Shown here piece by piece: positions 6,503-8,451 of a stretch of DNA of 8,451 nucleotides. The position numbers and the translations under genes were made by a program. The notes beneath the pieces are model-generated. The model was not told the DNA's origin, made no database searches, and saw nothing but the letters and a program-made list of their open reading frames with translations. The stretch's first letter is position 1. Each line of letters starts with the position of its first letter. Source of the stretch: Desulfobulbaceae bacterium (GTDB lineage: Bacteria > Desulfobacterota > Desulfobulbia > Desulfobulbales > Desulfobulbaceae); NCBI GenBank assembly GCA_027011235.1, contig JALVAI010000233.1, positions 1 through 8,451 on the forward strand, in the 5' to 3' direction.

Positions 6503-7513
6503 TTACTGCTTCCTGGCCAAAATATAGCCGGCAATGGCGACCAGCAGCTGATAACTCTCCTGCTCATCACCGGTGATAAACATTTCAAGGGAGGCGACCG
6601 CCTCCTGGACAAGAGACTCGGCCCGGTCGCGGGCAAAACGAAAACCGCCGAGTCTGTCCAGTAAAACCCGCAGCCGTTCACAGGACTGGACATCCGATCT
6701 GTCACCGGTCAACAGGGAATGCAGTTCCTTATGCTCCTCTTCATTTGCCTTTTCAAGGGCGGCAATGAGCGGCAGGGTAATCTTTCCCTCCAGAAAATCG
6801 TTGCCAACCTTCTTGCCGGTTTCCTTCTGGTTGCCAAGATAATCCAGCAGATCATCCACCACCTGAAAGGCCACGCCCACCTTCTGGCCGTACCGGCCAA
6901 GCGCCTGCTGCTGTGCCGAAGTGCCGCCGGCAAACATGGCCCCCAGCATGCAGGTCGAGGCAATGAGGCTGGCGGTCTTCCGCTCGATGATGGCAAAGTA
7001 TTTTTCCTCGGTAAGGGCCAGGTTCCCGGCATGCCGAATCTGCAGATACTCACCATCGACCATGGCCCCGGTCGCCCTGCAGAACACAGACAGACCATCG
7101 GGACCGGTCAACTGGCCGATCAGGTGCATGGAACGGGCATGGAGCCAGTCCCCGGCCAGAATGGCCACCGCCATGCCGTATTTATTCCGCACCGATTCCC
7201 GCCCCCGGCGGGTACGGGCGTGGTCGATGACATCATCATGGATCAGGGTCGCCACATGTAGATATTCAAGGGCGGCGGCCAGAAGATACAACTGGTCATC
7301 CCTGCGACCGCAGATCGTGGATGAGAGTACTGTCAACAGGGGCCGTATCCGTTTGCCGCCGCCAAAAATCGCGTATTCAAGAACTTCGGCAAGCAGAGGA
7401 TCGCAGTTTTGCAGGGCCTCTGCGATGTCCAGGCGCATCGCCTGCTCAACATGCCCTGCAACCCGGGCGGCCACCTCACCCAACCGGGCCTGACTTTCTT
7501 TACTGACTGTCAT
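6503..7513 (-). CDS. ispB: Trans-type long-chain polyprenyl diphosphate synthase (octaprenyl-type)
   Basis: The 336-residue enzyme adds isopentenyl diphosphate units to an allylic primer to make the long side chain of quinones. It shows GGGKRIRP (51-58), the first aspartate-rich motif in LIHDDVIDHARTRRG (Asp93, Asp94, Asp97), GDWLHARS, ERKTASLI, and the second aspartate-rich motif in FQVVDDLLDYLGN (Asp220, Asp221, Asp224) followed by GKKVGNDFLEGKITLP. The fifth residue before the first motif is Ala88; a small residue there fits a long product, as in IspB and SdsA, though the exact chain length cannot be read. The ATG at 7513 is preferred to the adjacent GTG at 7516, because AGGAA then lies 4 nt upstream and not 1. 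The gene overlaps the helicase gene by 14 nt. In an anaerobe the product would serve menaquinone. Confidence 0.94.
   Translation of the reverse strand: MTVSKESQARLGEVAARVAGHVEQAMRLDIAEALQNCDPLLAEVLEYAIFGGGKRIRPLLTVLSSTICGRRDDQLYLLAAALEYLHVATLIHDDVIDHARTRRGRESVRNKYGMAVAILAGDWLHARSMHLIGQLTGPDGLSVFCRATGAMVDGEYLQIRHAGNLALTEEKYFAIIERKTASLIASTCMLGAMFAGGTSAQQQALGRYGQKVGVAFQVVDDLLDYLGNQKETGKKVGNDFLEGKITLPLIAALEKANEEEHKELHSLLTGDRSDVQSCERLRVLLDRLGGFRFARDRAESLVQEAVASLEMFITGDEQESYQLLVAIAGYILARKQ
6509..6514 (-). promoter_or_regulatory. Ribosome binding site supporting the GTG start of the deacetylase-like gene
   Basis: On the minus strand AGGAAG sits within the last codons of the polyprenyl synthase gene, six nt before the GTG at 6502. 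This decides in favour of the GTG start, which retains the complete basic region of the signal peptide. Confidence 0.65.
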
Positions 7514-8451
7514 CACGTTCCTGATTAAAAAAAGTTGTTACCGCCTCTACGTCCCGGACAAGGGGACAGGGAGGCAGGCTCTTGCGAAACCGTCGTCCAT
7601 ACCCCTTGGAAAACAAGCGGACATCAAGGATAGCGATTACGCCCCGATCATCGGATTTGCGCATCAGGCGACCAACCCCCTGACGCAGGGTCAGAATGGC
7701 CCGTGGCACCTGGAAATCAAAAAAAGGGTTTCCGCCCATGGCGCTGATTCTCTTCATGCGGGCCATAATAACAGGGTCGCTGGGGACTTCAAATGGTAAT
7801 TTATCAATTATGAGCAAACTCAGACTCTCGCCGGGAATATCCACCCCCTCCCAGAAACTGGCAACCGCAAAAAGCACTGACTCGGTTTCCCTGGAAAAAC
7901 GGCGCAGCAACTCATGCCTGGGCCCATCACCCTGCCGAAGGACAGGAAAGGCAATTTTCTCTTCCAAGGCGTAAAAAGCCGCATCCATGGCCTTAAACGA
8001 GGTAAACAACACCAGCGTTCTGCCGCCCGCCGCTGTAATCAACTGCTCCAGCCGCACGTGCAGTTCCTGCTGATAGGTGTCGGCCGCCGGCTCGGGAAAC
8101 GTATCTTCGGGTATATATAGCAGGGTGCGGTCCGCATATGGAAACGGCGAGGGAAAGGACAGGGTTGGTGTATCTTCGGCCAGACCCAGTCGACCCAGAA
8201 AGTAGCTGAAATCTCCCCCTGTGGTCAGGGTGGCGGAGGTAAAAACGCAGGCCCTGACCATGGGAAAGAGACTCTCCTGGAGCTCGGTGGCAACGTCAAC
8301 GGGCGTGGCTGACAGAACAAGGTTCTTCTCCCGCCGTTCAAACCAGTGCACATACTGAACTTCATCCTCCGGCAGGTCATCAAATGACTCCGCGCAGATA
8401 GATTGGAGCTCGATTTTCAGGTCCCGGCAGCGAACCCCATACTGGGTCCAT
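7500..8451 (-). CDS. DinG/XPD-family superfamily 2 helicase, C-terminal part (5' partial)
   Basis: The frame is open to the right edge; the last 316 residues are present, so the ATP-binding domain, iron-sulfur cysteines and start lie outside. What remains is the second helicase domain of the DinG/YoaA/XPD group, 5'-3' DNA helicases in repair and replication-transcription conflict resolution. Counting from the first complete codon at the edge: a DinG-type segment HWFERREKNLVLSATPVDV, VFTSATL at about 70-75 (motif III-like), LVLFTSF at 146-152 (motif IV), SFWEGVDIPGE at 198-208 (motif V) and QGVGRLMR at 257-264 (motif VI with both arginines). An internal GTG at 8351 is not the start, because the DinG homology continues upstream of it. 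It is the first visible gene of the minus-strand operon. DinG versus YoaA cannot be separated without the N-terminal half. Confidence 0.92.
   Translation of the reverse strand, partial: WTQYGVRCRDLKIELQSICAESFDDLPEDEVQYVHWFERREKNLVLSATPVDVATELQESLFPMVRACVFTSATLTTGGDFSYFLGRLGLAEDTPTLSFPSPFPYADRTLLYIPEDTFPEPAADTYQQELHVRLEQLITAAGGRTLVLFTSFKAMDAAFYALEEKIAFPVLRQGDGPRHELLRRFSRETESVLFAVASFWEGVDIPGESLSLLIIDKLPFEVPSDPVIMARMKRISAMGGNPFFDFQVPRAILTLRQGVGRLMRKSDDRGVIAILDVRLFSKGYGRRFRKSLPPCPLVRDVEAVTTFFNQERDDSQ
7518..7522 (-). promoter_or_regulatory. Ribosome binding site of the polyprenyl synthase gene
   Basis: On the minus strand AGGAA followed by CGTG precedes the ATG at 7513. The site is inside the helicase reading frame and is much better spaced for the ATG than for the GTG three nt earlier. 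Confidence 0.6.

Noticed and set aside
6023..6664. Plus-strand open frame of 213 codons opposite the deacetylase-like and polyprenyl synthase genes
   Set aside because: It crosses the junction of two well-supported minus-strand genes in antisense and its translation resembles no family.

Overview
The window reads as chromosomal sequence from a Gram-negative anaerobe, most likely a Desulfobacterota (deltaproteobacterial, Desulfobulbales-like) species. The clues are a hemC gene followed by a fused cobA/hemD gene, a prokaryotic cereblon-type (CULT) protein, and a DinG-like helicase / polyprenyl synthase / divergent polysaccharide deacetylase block. The assignment comes from gene content and protein style only; there is no rRNA or other taxonomic marker in the window.

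Layout. (1) 3-1739, plus strand: the 3' part of a gene for an archaemetzincin-like domain whose catalytic residues are all replaced, followed by about ten TPR repeats. It is AT-richer than the rest and open at the left edge. (2) 1854-4754, plus strand: a tight tetrapyrrole cluster. hemC overlaps a cobA-hemD fusion by an ATGA junction, and the fusion overlaps a small CULT-domain (cereblon-like) gene by 11 nt. (3) 4848-5483, minus strand: a histidine phosphatase, convergent with the CULT gene. (4) 5594-8451, minus strand: a packed operon transcribed right to left. It holds a DinG/XPD-family helicase (5' end outside the window), a long-chain polyprenyl diphosphate synthase overlapping it by 14 nt, and a probable lipoprotein of the divergent polysaccharide deacetylase family whose GTG directly abuts the preceding TAA.

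How they work together. HemC makes hydroxymethylbilane; the HemD half of the fusion cyclises it to uroporphyrinogen III, and the CobA half methylates that to precorrin-2, the branch point to sirohaem, cobalamin and, in many sulfate reducers, haem by the sirohaem route. The CULT protein is probably co-translated with these enzymes but has no known bacterial role. The minus-strand operon combines DNA metabolism, the quinone or undecaprenyl-type isoprenoid supply and an envelope protein, so its members are linked by transcription more than by an obvious pathway.

The two items most worth pursuing are the catalytically dead archaemetzincin-TPR fusion and the bacterial cereblon-like CULT protein embedded in the tetrapyrrole cluster. 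No tRNA, rRNA, CRISPR array, insertion sequence or convincing rho-independent terminator was found. No gene-free stretch exceeds 114 nt.
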